DNA from: Bin87 sp963665395
Lineage (GTDB): Bacteria; Chloroflexota; Dehalococcoidia; Lucifugimonadales; UBA3495
Direction: 5' to 3'
Length of the DNA stretch: 64,000 bases
NCBI GenBank assembly: GCA_963665395.2
Contig: OY762251.1
Coordinates: forward strand, 1,612,001-1,676,000
The notes beneath the pieces are model-generated. The model made no database searches, was not told the origin of the DNA, and saw nothing but the letters and a program-made list of their open reading frames with translations. Numbering within the stretch: the stretch's first letter is position 1; every line of letters begins with the position of its first letter. Shown piece after piece: positions 56,928-64,000 of the stretch. A program made the translations under genes and the position numbers.

Positions 56928-58022
56928 TTAAGCCGCTCCCAGCGGCAGAGCCTTCAGCTCCGGCATCACCTCCGCTGCAAACAGGCGCATACTGGCTTCG
57001 GCGTCAGAGTAGGGCATGGCGGCGTAGCTGAAGACGCCGACGTAGGTGTCGTGGCCGGTGCGCTGGCGAATTTGCATGATTTTGTCGTAGCACTGTTCGG
57101 GAGTGCCCCAGACCTGGAGGTTGACGAAGAAGTCCACCACCTCGTCGTCGCCGTAGTCGAACATCTTCTCGGCCACCTTGCCGTAGTATTCGTAGCCCTG
57201 GATGTCCTTGTGCAGGTCGGCCTTGAACTCGTAGTGGTCCATGACCGTGTGCCAGTAGCCCCCGATGTAACGGCGGGCCATGTCGCGGGCGTAGTCGGCG
57301 TCCTCGTGGCAGAAGGTCCAGCAAGCCACCACGGGAGCCGGCGGTTGGCTGGCGGCGTCCGCCGTAGGCGGATGGCTCTCCTGCCAGGCAGCGCGGTAGT
57401 TGGACAGGTCGCGCTCCACTTCGTCCCAGGGCTTTTGGGGGATGACCAGCATCCCCATGCCCAGCTGGGCCATGATGCGGCTGCTCTCCGGCGAGATGGC
57501 GGCGGCGTAGGCGCGATCCCTGAAGCTGCGGAAGGGGTTGGGGCGGATTTCCCGACGGGGCTGCTTGATGTACTCGCCGTCAAACTCGCAGAAGCCGCTT
57601 TCCAGGCCGGCCAGCAGGCACTCGGCGGACTCGATAAAACGGGTGCGGGACTCGTTCATATCGACGCGAAAACCGTCGTACTCCACCTTGGCCAGGCCGC
57701 GGCCCACGCCCAGGATAAACCGCCCGTCGCTGAGGTTGTCCAGCATGGACACCTGCTCGGCGACGCGCACCGGGTCATGCCAGGGCAGGACGCAGACCAT
57801 GCTGCCCAATTGCAAGTCGGTGGTGCGCCCAGCCATGTAGGTGAGGAACTGGAGCACGTCGGGGCACATGGTGTAGTCGGTGAAGTGGTGCTCCACGCCC
57901 CAGATGGATTGAAAGCCCAGCGGCTCGGCCAGGTCGGCGAGACGGAGTTCGTCCCGGTACACCCGGTAGTCGGAGGTGAACTTGCCGGGGTTCTGGAAGA
58001 TGGTAGCGGTTCCGACGTGCAT
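56928..58022 (-). CDS. LLM-class flavin-dependent oxidoreductase
   Basis: The 364-residue protein is a luciferase-like (beta/alpha)8 monooxygenase. It shows the N-terminal strand MHVGTATIFQNPGKFTSDY, LGFQSIWGVEHHF (the 'D.vw..eHh' motif), LSDGRFILGVGRGL and the C-terminal VNLQVWGTPEQCYDKI. It uses FMN or F420. The substrate is unknown; such enzymes are multiplied in SAR202-type genomes and proposed to attack recalcitrant organics. The ATG at 58022 has GGGAGG 7 nt upstream. Confidence 0.9.
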   Translation of the reverse strand: MHVGTATIFQNPGKFTSDYRVYRDELRLADLAEPLGFQSIWGVEHHFTDYTMCPDVLQFLTYMAGRTTDLQLGSMVCVLPWHDPVRVAEQVSMLDNLSDGRFILGVGRGLAKVEYDGFRVDMNESRTRFIESAECLLAGLESGFCEFDGEYIKQPRREIRPNPFRSFRDRAYAAAISPESSRIMAQLGMGMLVIPQKPWDEVERDLSNYRAAWQESHPPTADAASQPPAPVVACWTFCHEDADYARDMARRYIGGYWHTVMDHYEFKADLHKDIQGYEYYGKVAEKMFDYGDDEVVDFFVNLQVWGTPEQCYDKIMQIRQRTGHDTYVGVFSYAAMPYSDAEASMRLFAAEVMPELKALPLGAA

Positions 58023-58174
58023 TGGGGGCCTCCCGTGGGGGTGCAAGGTTGGTTGGTTGTCTATTTTAGTACGCTTTGGGACACGGGAAAGTCATTAGAC
58101 ATCATCGAGTTGACGTTTGGACTTTCGGGGTGTACGTTGGGCCACCATAAAGCCTGATACAGTGGAGGGTCATC

Positions 58175-59476
58175 ATGGTTACCTCTCAACGTGCCCGTAG
58201 ATTCACGATTGATAGAGTTTGGGCCAAGAATTTTCGCAGCATCGCCGACGCTTCTCTGGAACTAGACCCGATAACCCTGCTCGTCGGGCCCAACGCTTCG
58301 GGGAAAAGCAACGTGCTGGACATCCTGAGGTTCGTAAAAGACGCACTTCGGTTTGATTTGGAAGCCGCAGTTTCCTTGCGCCAGGGGTTTGACGCTATCC
58401 TCCGACGTACTTCCGGCACCCGGCCCAGCGTGATGGAAATCGGGATCACGGCAACTATAGGTCCCGTTCTGCGCCTCCCGTACAGGTTCCAAATCGACTA
58501 CAGTTTCACGCTTGCTAGCGAACCCTACGGCGGCTACACAGTAAAACGAGAGCAGGCCACTGTGGAGTCAGATAACGCAGACCACAAAGAACCTGTTGTG
58601 TTCAGCATGGAAAACGGACGAATGACATCTCCCGAATTGCGACAACAATATATTTGCTCGGGCACTCGCTTCCGGCAAGACGGGGACGACGGGATGGAAT
58701 TGGACGTTACCGACTTGTCTCTGCGGCGGATAGCACGGGCTTGGAGATTTGAGAGGTCACCAAATGCAGGGGAAAGTGCTGAGCCTATCGCTACCATGGC
58801 CCGCGTCCTCGATATCATGTTGGCACGCATCGCGCTAACTAGGTACTATCACATATTTCCCAATACTATCCGAGAACCGCAAGCATTAAGCAATCCGCAC
58901 CCGTTGGATGAAGATGCCGGAAATATGGCATCCGTCCTCCGCAGTTTGGAAAGGGAGCACTACGGTGCGTTTGCCCGACTCAAAAGGTCATTAGCCCTCT
59001 TAGTTCCCGGAGTATCCGACCTTGAAGTAACCTCGGTTGGCGGATATCTGGTGGTGAGGCTCAAGCATGAGGATATGCAAGATGGAGGTTGGCTGGACCT
59101 TGCACATCAGTCCGATGGGACGATCCGCTTGCTGGGACTACTCACCAGTATGCACCAACCCCGACCTCTTCCGCTGATCGGTATAGAAGAACCCGAACTA
59201 ACCGTCCATCCGGGAGCGTTGACCGCTCTGGCCGACGTGCTGAAAGAAGCGTCACAGCGTTGCCAGTTAATCATCACCACGCATAGTCCCGAACTGGTTG
59301 ACAGAATCACGGATTTCCGCGACGTTGAGCCGGTACGTATCGTCGAACTGGCCGGCGGTGCAACGCGAATCAACTTGGTGTCGGAATCTCAGAAGGCATC
59401 CGTCGCACAGCACCTTTTTTCTCCTGGTGAGTTGCATCGAATGGGGGAACTTGAACAGTTCGGGGCCACAAGGTGA
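58175..59476 (+). CDS. AAA ATPase (AAA_21/OLD-like), defence-type
   Basis: The 433-residue protein is an SMC/ABC-type ATPase. It has RVWAKNFRSIADASLELDPITLLVGPNASGKSNVLDIL (Walker A), a Q-loop and signature-like region LAHQSDGTIRLLGLLTSM, Walker B LIGIEEPELTVHPGAL and the H-loop LIITTHSPELVDRI. It lacks a C-terminal TOPRIM; that activity is supplied by the next gene, which is translationally linked. GGAGG stands 7 nt before the ATG. ATPase plus TOPRIM pairs (OLD/Gabija-, RloA/B- or AbiL-like) act against phage in known systems. The codon and base usage is less GC-rich than the neighbours, which suggests transfer. Confidence 0.8.
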   Translation: MVTSQRARRFTIDRVWAKNFRSIADASLELDPITLLVGPNASGKSNVLDILRFVKDALRFDLEAAVSLRQGFDAILRRTSGTRPSVMEIGITATIGPVLRLPYRFQIDYSFTLASEPYGGYTVKREQATVESDNADHKEPVVFSMENGRMTSPELRQQYICSGTRFRQDGDDGMELDVTDLSLRRIARAWRFERSPNAGESAEPIATMARVLDIMLARIALTRYYHIFPNTIREPQALSNPHPLDEDAGNMASVLRSLEREHYGAFARLKRSLALLVPGVSDLEVTSVGGYLVVRLKHEDMQDGGWLDLAHQSDGTIRLLGLLTSMHQPRPLPLIGIEEPELTVHPGALTALADVLKEASQRCQLIITTHSPELVDRITDFRDVEPVRIVELAGGATRINLVSESQKASVAQHLFSPGELHRMGELEQFGATR

Positions 59477-59481
59477 ACGGT

Positions 59482-60105
59482 ATGCCGAGCATAGCCTCAA
59501 TCGTGGAAGGGGATGGGGATGTCGCCGCAGTACCGGGCCTGCTGCGGCGTATTCTTGGGGAACGCTTTGGTCGGTATGACATCCAGGCGTCCAAGGCCAA
59601 ACCGGCTAACGGAAAGCCGAATCTCCTGAAGAAATTTGAACAGTTCCTGAGGTACGCAATCATCGACAGTTGCGACGCGATCATAGTGATTGTGGATGCT
59701 GACGAACAGTGCCCCGTTGAGCAGGCGGGCAAACTAGCTGCCAGAGCAGCCGCACTGAACCTCGACGTGCCGGTTGCGATCGTATACGCCAAAAGCGAAT
59801 ATGAAACGTGGTTCATATCCAACCTTACCGATTGTACCGGTGAAACCATCAGGGATAGGCTGGGCATATCGAATGCGGAACACGCTCCCGATAACGTTGA
59901 AGGCATCCGAGGAGCTAAAGGATGGCTCAATGAAAGAATGCCTGGTGACCGAGCATATAAAGAAACGGAGGACCAAGGGCCGCTCACGTACCATATCGAT
60001 CTTGATCTGACGCACGGCAAGTCGCGTTCGTTTCGCAGGCTTTGCGATGCCGTAAGCGAATTGGTGCATGCAATAGACCAGCGCACGGCTGTAGTTACCC
60101 CATAA
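59482..60105 (+). CDS. DUF4276/TOPRIM-like partner of the ATPase
   Basis: The 207-residue protein begins MPSIASIVEGDGDVAAVPGLLRRIL and carries the TOPRIM signature: a Glu in the first strand (VEGDGD) and the DxD motif in AIIVIVDADEQCP. A later conserved region (KSEYETWFISNL) is typical of DUF4276. TOPRIM nucleases paired with OLD-like ATPases cleave or nick DNA. The ATG is 5 bp after the ATPase stop; a GTG at 59473 would overlap that stop. The next 130 bp downstream hold no gene. Confidence 0.78.
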   Translation: MPSIASIVEGDGDVAAVPGLLRRILGERFGRYDIQASKAKPANGKPNLLKKFEQFLRYAIIDSCDAIIVIVDADEQCPVEQAGKLAARAAALNLDVPVAIVYAKSEYETWFISNLTDCTGETIRDRLGISNAEHAPDNVEGIRGAKGWLNERMPGDRAYKETEDQGPLTYHIDLDLTHGKSRSFRRLCDAVSELVHAIDQRTAVVTP

Positions 60106-60234
60106 TCGCTTCCCTTCCATTCCCATGAGTGCTTTCGTACTTCATGGGCTAGAGCCAGACAGGTGTGACGCTGCGATGGCGGTCATTGCAGAGACGGCAA
60201 CCGAAACGACCGCCAACAGCACTTTTCTTTACGG

Positions 60235-61299
60235 CTAATACGCCGTCGCCGCCCGCACCCGCTCCGGGGCGCAGGCGTGCATCACGGCCTGGGTGGAGGC
60301 GATTTCGGGGCGGGCGGCGATGACGCGCACCAGGGCCACGTCCAGGCCCTCGGCCAGCTTGGCGAAGGCGGCGGCCGCGCCGTCGGGCTGGCCGTAGTAG
60401 CCGACGGCGAGGAGGGATTCGGACGGGTAGGCGTCGGCTACCTCGTCCATGTCGCCGCCCCGGGCGCGGATGGCGTCGGCGCCGGCCAGGTCTTCGGTGT
60501 AGCCCATGCGCTCGAAGTGGGCGCGGTAGCCGAACTGTCGCTCCCGCTCGGTGGGCACGGCCGCGCCCAGGGGGTAGCCCAGGCAGTTTTTGGCGAAGGC
60601 GCGGCGGGCTATGTCCTCGTCTTCGTCAACGCAGATGCGGATGTACTCGACGACCTTGACCTCGGCGGGGTCACGGCCCACGCGCTCGGCGCCCTCGGCG
60701 ATGCGCTCGCGGCTCCAGGCGATTTGCTCCGGGGTGCACCAGTTGAGGCACACGCCGTCGGCCAGTTCGCCGGCCAGCCGCAGCATCTCCGGCCCCAGGG
60801 TTCCCAGATAGACGGGAGTGTTGGGAGCGGGTCGGATGGCCATGCGGATGTTGTTGTAGTTGATGTACTCGCCCTGGTAGCTGACGCGCTCGCCGCGCAC
60901 CAGGCCGCGCAGGGTAGTCAGATAGTCGCGCATAAGATTCAGGGCGGACACGCGGGGGAAGCCCAGATCCCGGCGGTTGGCGGGACGGTAGGCGCTGCCG
61001 GCGCCAATGCCCATGATGAACTTGCCGCCCGATTGCTGGCTCAGGGTGCCGCCGGACATGGCGAACCCGATGGGAGTGCGGTACATCACCGGCGACACGC
61101 CGATGCCCGTGGTCAGGCCGCCCTCCACCACGTCGCAACTGGCCTGCCAGCGACGGGCGCAGACCTGGAAAGAATCGGTACCGATGTTCTCGGGCGTCCA
61201 GATGCTTTCGTAGCCCAGCTCCGCCGCCTCGCGGGCCAGGTTGGCCTGGTCGTCCCAATTCATGCCCAAAGTGTGGTCCAGTCCGACGCCGATTTCCAT
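60235..61299 (-). CDS. LLM-class flavin/F420-dependent oxidoreductase
   Basis: The 354-residue protein begins MEIGVGLDHTLGMNWDDQANLAREAAELGYESIWTPENIG. It has the luciferase-family loop GGTLSQQSGGKFIMGIGAGSA and GTLGPEMLRLAGELADGVCLNWCTPEQI. It is of a different subgroup from the enzyme at 56928-58022 (closer to F420-dependent methylenetetrahydromethanopterin-reductase-like proteins). The substrate is unknown. GGGAGG lies 7 nt before the ATG. Confidence 0.9.
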   Translation of the reverse strand: MEIGVGLDHTLGMNWDDQANLAREAAELGYESIWTPENIGTDSFQVCARRWQASCDVVEGGLTTGIGVSPVMYRTPIGFAMSGGTLSQQSGGKFIMGIGAGSAYRPANRRDLGFPRVSALNLMRDYLTTLRGLVRGERVSYQGEYINYNNIRMAIRPAPNTPVYLGTLGPEMLRLAGELADGVCLNWCTPEQIAWSRERIAEGAERVGRDPAEVKVVEYIRICVDEDEDIARRAFAKNCLGYPLGAAVPTERERQFGYRAHFERMGYTEDLAGADAIRARGGDMDEVADAYPSESLLAVGYYGQPDGAAAAFAKLAEGLDVALVRVIAARPEIASTQAVMHACAPERVRAATAY

Positions 61300-61376
61300 T
61301 GCAAAGCCTCCCAAAACGAGCGCGCATATTCAGCGGGATTGTAACACGCGGGGTTGGCGGGTCGGTGGCGCGGCGG

Positions 61377-61659
61377 TCATTCCACCAATGGATCGATGGC
61401 GTTGACGTCGGTGGCGGCGCGAGCCACGTCGAGATCGTACATCCTTTGCAGGTTCAACCAGTATTCGGGCGACATACCCAGCGCTTTGCCAATGCGCAGG
61501 GCGGCATCGGCGGTGATGGCGCGGTTGCCGTGTATGATTTCGTTGATGCGCCTTGGTGATGTGCCGATGGTTTTAGCCAGACGGTATTGGGTAATGCCGA
61601 GTTCCTCGAGGATTTCGGCCAGGTGTTCACCGGGATGGATTGGGGTAATCTTGAACATG
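61377..61659 (-). CDS. HigA-like antitoxin, toxin gene missing
   Basis: The 93-residue XRE-family protein has ITPIHPGEHLAEILEELGITQYRLAKTIGTSPRRINEIIHGNRAITADAALRIG, a complete helix-turn-helix. The C-terminus (SPEYWLNLQRMYDLDVA) is typical of HigA. HigB is normally encoded just upstream of higA, but that position holds a palindromic repeat (61680-61779). The toxin may have been lost with the repeat's arrival. GGAGG stands about 6 nt before the ATG. Confidence 0.88.
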
Positions 61660-61679
61660 GTTTCCTCCCTACCTATATT

Positions 61680-61779
61680 CATTGCGAGCGCAGCGCGGCA
61701 ATCTCGCCGCCGTAGGCAAGCACCCGATGCCAATAGCTCGCAACACGAGATTGCCACGTCGCTGCGCTCCTCGCAATGA
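61680..61779. repeat. TCATTGCGAG-family palindrome next to higA
   Basis: Arms CATTGCGAGCGCAGCGCGGC and the complementary GCTGCGCTCCTCGCAATG enclose a 45-bp centre. It occupies the place where higB would be expected. Confidence 0.8.
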
Positions 61780-61842
61780 CACAAGCCAGATCAATCTCCG
61801 ATGCTATAATCACCGCCGGTTTGCGAGTGAGGGTTTAGAGAG

Positions 61843-63105
61843 TTGGCCATACTGCTAGGCGCGCGGGCGAGCGAGACTTTCGGATCGTTCCGGCGGCGGG
61901 ATTTTTCGCTGGTCTGGGTGTCCGCCAACATCGCCATGGCGGGCCGGCAGATGGAGATCATCGCCGTGCTCTGGATTGTGCTGGAGCTGACCGGCGACCC
62001 GCTGCTGGTCGGGTTGGCCGGTGGGTCAGCCCTGGGCTTGGCCTTCCTGTCGGTGTTCGCCGGCGCGGTGGTGGACCGGCTGCCGCGGCGCCTCATCATG
62101 GCGGCGGTGCAGTTCATCGCGGCGGCGCTGGCCTTCCTGCTGATGTTGCTCCTGCTGACCGACGGCTTGAAAGTCTGGATGATTTTCGTCGTCATCATCG
62201 GCGGGGGCGCGTTCCGCACCATCGAGCTGCCGGTGACCAACGCGCTGCTCATCGATACCGTGCCCCGGGAGCGGCTCACCAACGCCGTGGCGATGCTGGG
62301 TTTCGGTCAAAATCTCACGCAGTTCGTGGGGCCTATCGTGGGCGGTTTTCTGTTCACGCCGCTGACTCCGGCCGGACTGTTCGGTTTCATCGGAGCGTTG
62401 TACGTGGTGGGCGGCGTGATGGCCCTGATGGTGCGAACCCGCAACACCACCGTGGGCAACACCACGCCGCGACAAATCATCATCGGCGTCGCCGCCGGAT
62501 TGCGCCACGTCTGGCAGCGCAAGGAGTTGTTCATGGCGCTGCTCATCGCCACCATGTACAACGTAACCGGCTTTCCCTTTTCCACGGCTTTGATGCCCAT
62601 CTTCGCCAAAGAGACCCTGCAAGGCGGGGTGGAGGCTTTGGGGCTGCTCAACGGGGCGATGGGAGCCGGCGCGGTGCTGGGATCGCTGGCGGTGGCCGGC
62701 CTGGGGAACCTGCGGCGGCAAGGGTGGTGGCTGGTGTGGGCGGTCAACGGCGGCTGGCACGGCTCGATGATCCTGTTCGCCGCGGCGATGCTGACCCTGC
62801 CGGGGCTGCTCCCCTACGGCGCGGCGCTGGCGGTGGCCATGGCCATCAAGGTTATGACCGGTATCGGGCGCTCCGTCTCGCTGGTGCTGGTGATGACGGT
62901 GCTGATGGGGAACTCGGATCCCGAGTTTCGCGGGCGCATGGGCGGGATGCGGGTGCTGGCGATACAGGCGCACTTTCCGGCCAGCGCGCTGAACGGCTGG
63001 ATGGTTACGCAAATCGGCGCGCCGCTGACGGCGCTGTACCTGGGGATCGCCGGCTCGGCGGCGGTGTTCCTGTGCCTGCTGTCGCGGCGGCTGCGGGAGG
63101 CGTGA
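61843..63105 (+). CDS. MFS transporter (MFS_3/EntS-like)
   Basis: The 420-residue membrane protein has about 11-12 hydrophobic helices. The MFS loop motif is seen in GAVVDRLPRRLIM (D-R-x-x-R-R), and the N-terminal FRRRDFSLVWVSANIAMAG resembles the EntS/MFS_3 group. Members export siderophores, drugs or other small molecules; the substrate is unknown. The start is probably TTG (GAGAG upstream) because no ATG is in frame before the conserved part. Confidence 0.85.
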   Translation: MAILLGARASETFGSFRRRDFSLVWVSANIAMAGRQMEIIAVLWIVLELTGDPLLVGLAGGSALGLAFLSVFAGAVVDRLPRRLIMAAVQFIAAALAFLLMLLLLTDGLKVWMIFVVIIGGGAFRTIELPVTNALLIDTVPRERLTNAVAMLGFGQNLTQFVGPIVGGFLFTPLTPAGLFGFIGALYVVGGVMALMVRTRNTTVGNTTPRQIIIGVAAGLRHVWQRKELFMALLIATMYNVTGFPFSTALMPIFAKETLQGGVEALGLLNGAMGAGAVLGSLAVAGLGNLRRQGWWLVWAVNGGWHGSMILFAAAMLTLPGLLPYGAALAVAMAIKVMTGIGRSVSLVLVMTVLMGNSDPEFRGRMGGMRVLAIQAHFPASALNGWMVTQIGAPLTALYLGIAGSAAVFLCLLSRRLREA

Positions 63106-63272
63106 GGCTATATTTGCATGGATTCACAGGATGGACGGGATGATTTTGGTTTGGGATTGGCGTTGCGGCGAGTTGGAGATTGTCTAAACTGTGATTCACG
63201 GGATTAGGTGATTTTCTTGATTGGGGAGTTGGTGGTCAAGGGTAAGCGTGCCAGTGCTGGCACGCCATATAA

Positions 63273-63482
63273 TTACGATGGGCAATTGGGCGGCAAAAGG
63301 AGCGCCAGGATCGAGGTTACGGCAATAGCGGTGCCGGTCACAATCGTTGCACCGGCTACGATGGCCGGGAACCAGTTGGCGTCCCACCAACTCCTTATGC
63401 GATGGTACTTCCTGTAACGATGCTGGAGACCGTCCCAGGTAATCTGGCTGTAATCGTTGAGGAACCCTGATGCTTTAGCCAT
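63273..63482 (-). CDS. Small membrane protein preceded by a 7-codon overlapping ORF
   Basis: The 69-residue protein MAKASGFLNDYSQITW has one hydrophobic helix (IVAGATIVTGTAIAVTSILALLL). Its ATG overlaps the stop of a 7-codon ORF (MPNAVNG, 63475-63498) that has the only good ribosome site, AAGGAG. This suggests translational coupling. No family is recognised. Confidence 0.45.
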   Translation of the reverse strand: MAKASGFLNDYSQITWDGLQHRYRKYHRIRSWWDANWFPAIVAGATIVTGTAIAVTSILALLLPPNCPS

Positions 63483-63508
63483 TGACGGCGTTAGGCATGA
63501 TTATCTCC

Positions 63509-63774
63509 TTACGTGGCGATGTTCATTTCACGGAGGCAGGCGGCTAGATATTCCTGGGAGCGGCTGCCGTTGACGCGATTGCAGTGAGCGCAGAGCAGTT
63601 GGAGGTTTTCGATGTGTCGGCGGCGCTGTGGGATTGAGGAATGATGTGGACAACCTCCAGGATGCCTAATGGAAACTCACTGCGACAGCCGTTGCAACGG
63701 TCCTCTTGCTGGCCGATTAGCACGGCAAGCCGGTTGAGACCTGTAGTACGAATTCGAGGCTGGTCGGTATGCAC
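63509..63774 (-). pseudogene. HNH endonuclease fragment with frameshift
   Basis: The start encodes LNRLAVLIGQQEDRCNGCRSEFPLGILEVVHIIPQS, the first half of an HNH domain of the type fused to DNA methyltransferases. A frame change near 63625 is needed to continue into HIENLQLLCAHCNRVNGSRSQEYLAACL (the second CxxC and end of the domain). The gene is therefore broken. It lacks the methyltransferase part upstream. Confidence 0.8.
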
Positions 63775-63887
63775 CCGGTCAACTGGTTGTTTTCAAGGTG
63801 CAGGCTTAGCAAGTTGCTCATCTTTCCCAACTCTGGCGGTACTTCCCCGGTCAACTGGTTGTTGGCGAGGTCTAGCAGTTCCACGTT
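63717..63887 (-). pseudogene. Leucine-rich-repeat fragment
   Basis: The frame encodes about two LRR units (ELLDLANNQLTGEVPPELG, then NLLSLHLENNQLTGCIPTSLE), the 24-residue plant-like LRR type. It breaks off abruptly at the repeat element starting at 63888. The rest of the protein is absent from the window, so it is probably a remnant. Confidence 0.7.
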
Positions 63888-64000
63888 CTCACGCGTACCC
63901 ACTTTGTCATTGCGAGGAGCGTAGTCCGCCTCTGGCGGATGGCAATCTCGACGGGTGAGCGATGTTTGCTCCGGCGACGAGATTGCCACGCTGCGCTCGC
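63888..64000. repeat. CTCACGCGTACC element cut by the window edge
   Basis: The left part is intact: CTCACGCGTACCCACTTTGT, then GCGAGGAGCGTAGTCCGCC and the GGCGGATGGC hairpin, through CGAGATTGCCACGCTGCGCT. The right arm lies beyond the window. It interrupts the LRR-coding remnant. Confidence 0.85.

Overview
The window is a GC-rich bacterial chromosome segment. Its gene content points to the phylum Chloroflexota, most likely a Dehalococcoidia/SAR202-type lineage. This is inferred from a DUF2298 ('YYY') membrane protein, two luciferase-like flavin oxidoreductases, a GMC oxidoreductase, several Uma2-type nucleases, and many dispersed palindromic repeats of the 'TCATTGCGAG...CTCGCAATGA' kind. I see no rRNA, CRISPR array or prophage. 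There is one tRNA gene (Val, GAC).

Layout. 0.1-3 kb (minus): ATP synthase F0 genes atpI-atpB-atpE-atpF behind a clear sigma70-type promoter, then a bifunctional-nuclease-domain gene. 3.4-5.1 kb (minus): a DivIVA/AtpF-like coiled-coil gene with an apparent AUC start, coaD and rsmD. 6.2-8.6 kb (plus): ribF and tyrS. 8.6-14.1 kb is an accessory island: Uma2, a truncated duplicate of a type IIL restriction-methyltransferase, two unknown overlapping genes, the full 918-residue MmeI-like enzyme and several tiny membrane genes. 14-24 kb: methylmalonyl-CoA mutase large subunit, an HNH protein, a heptad-repeat coiled-coil protein, an EF-G paralogue, a dihydropyrimidinase-type amidohydrolase and a GMC oxidoreductase. 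24-29 kb (minus): a 2-oxoacid dehydrogenase operon (E1 alpha, E1 beta, E2) ending in lipB, which makes the cofactor precursor for E2. 29-36 kb: DUF3800, a split sulfopyruvate-decarboxylase-like enzyme, nitroreductase, a single-chain ETF (beta-alpha fusion) and nicotinate phosphoribosyltransferase.

36-39 kb is dominated by nested repeats and tandem arrays around the tRNA. In the middle of them lies the most striking gene: a ferredoxin-thioredoxin reductase catalytic-subunit homologue (38126-38551). Its last active-site cysteine codon is an in-frame TGA, followed 17 nt later by a hairpin whose apex matches the E. coli fdhF SECIS apex. It reads as a selenoprotein. 39-50 kb: DinB-like protein, ligA, small membrane proteins, a PNPOx-like protein, the DUF2298 protein, ftsY, a TrpF-like TIM barrel and an acyl-CoA ligase. 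50-56 kb: Uma2 fused to a coiled coil, two toxin-less antitoxins, and a superfamily II helicase cut by a 1457-bp insertion sequence with a 5-bp target duplication. 57-64 kb: two LLM oxidoreductases, an ATPase/TOPRIM pair that looks like an OLD-type defence module, an orphan HigA, an MFS exporter, and gene debris (HNH, leucine-rich repeats) next to another repeat.

The housekeeping genes look intact. The accessory parts show repeated insertion, duplication and decay: four repeat families, an IS insertion, truncated copies, frameshifts and antitoxins without toxins. All identifications come from reading the sequence and from memory of the families; no database search was run.
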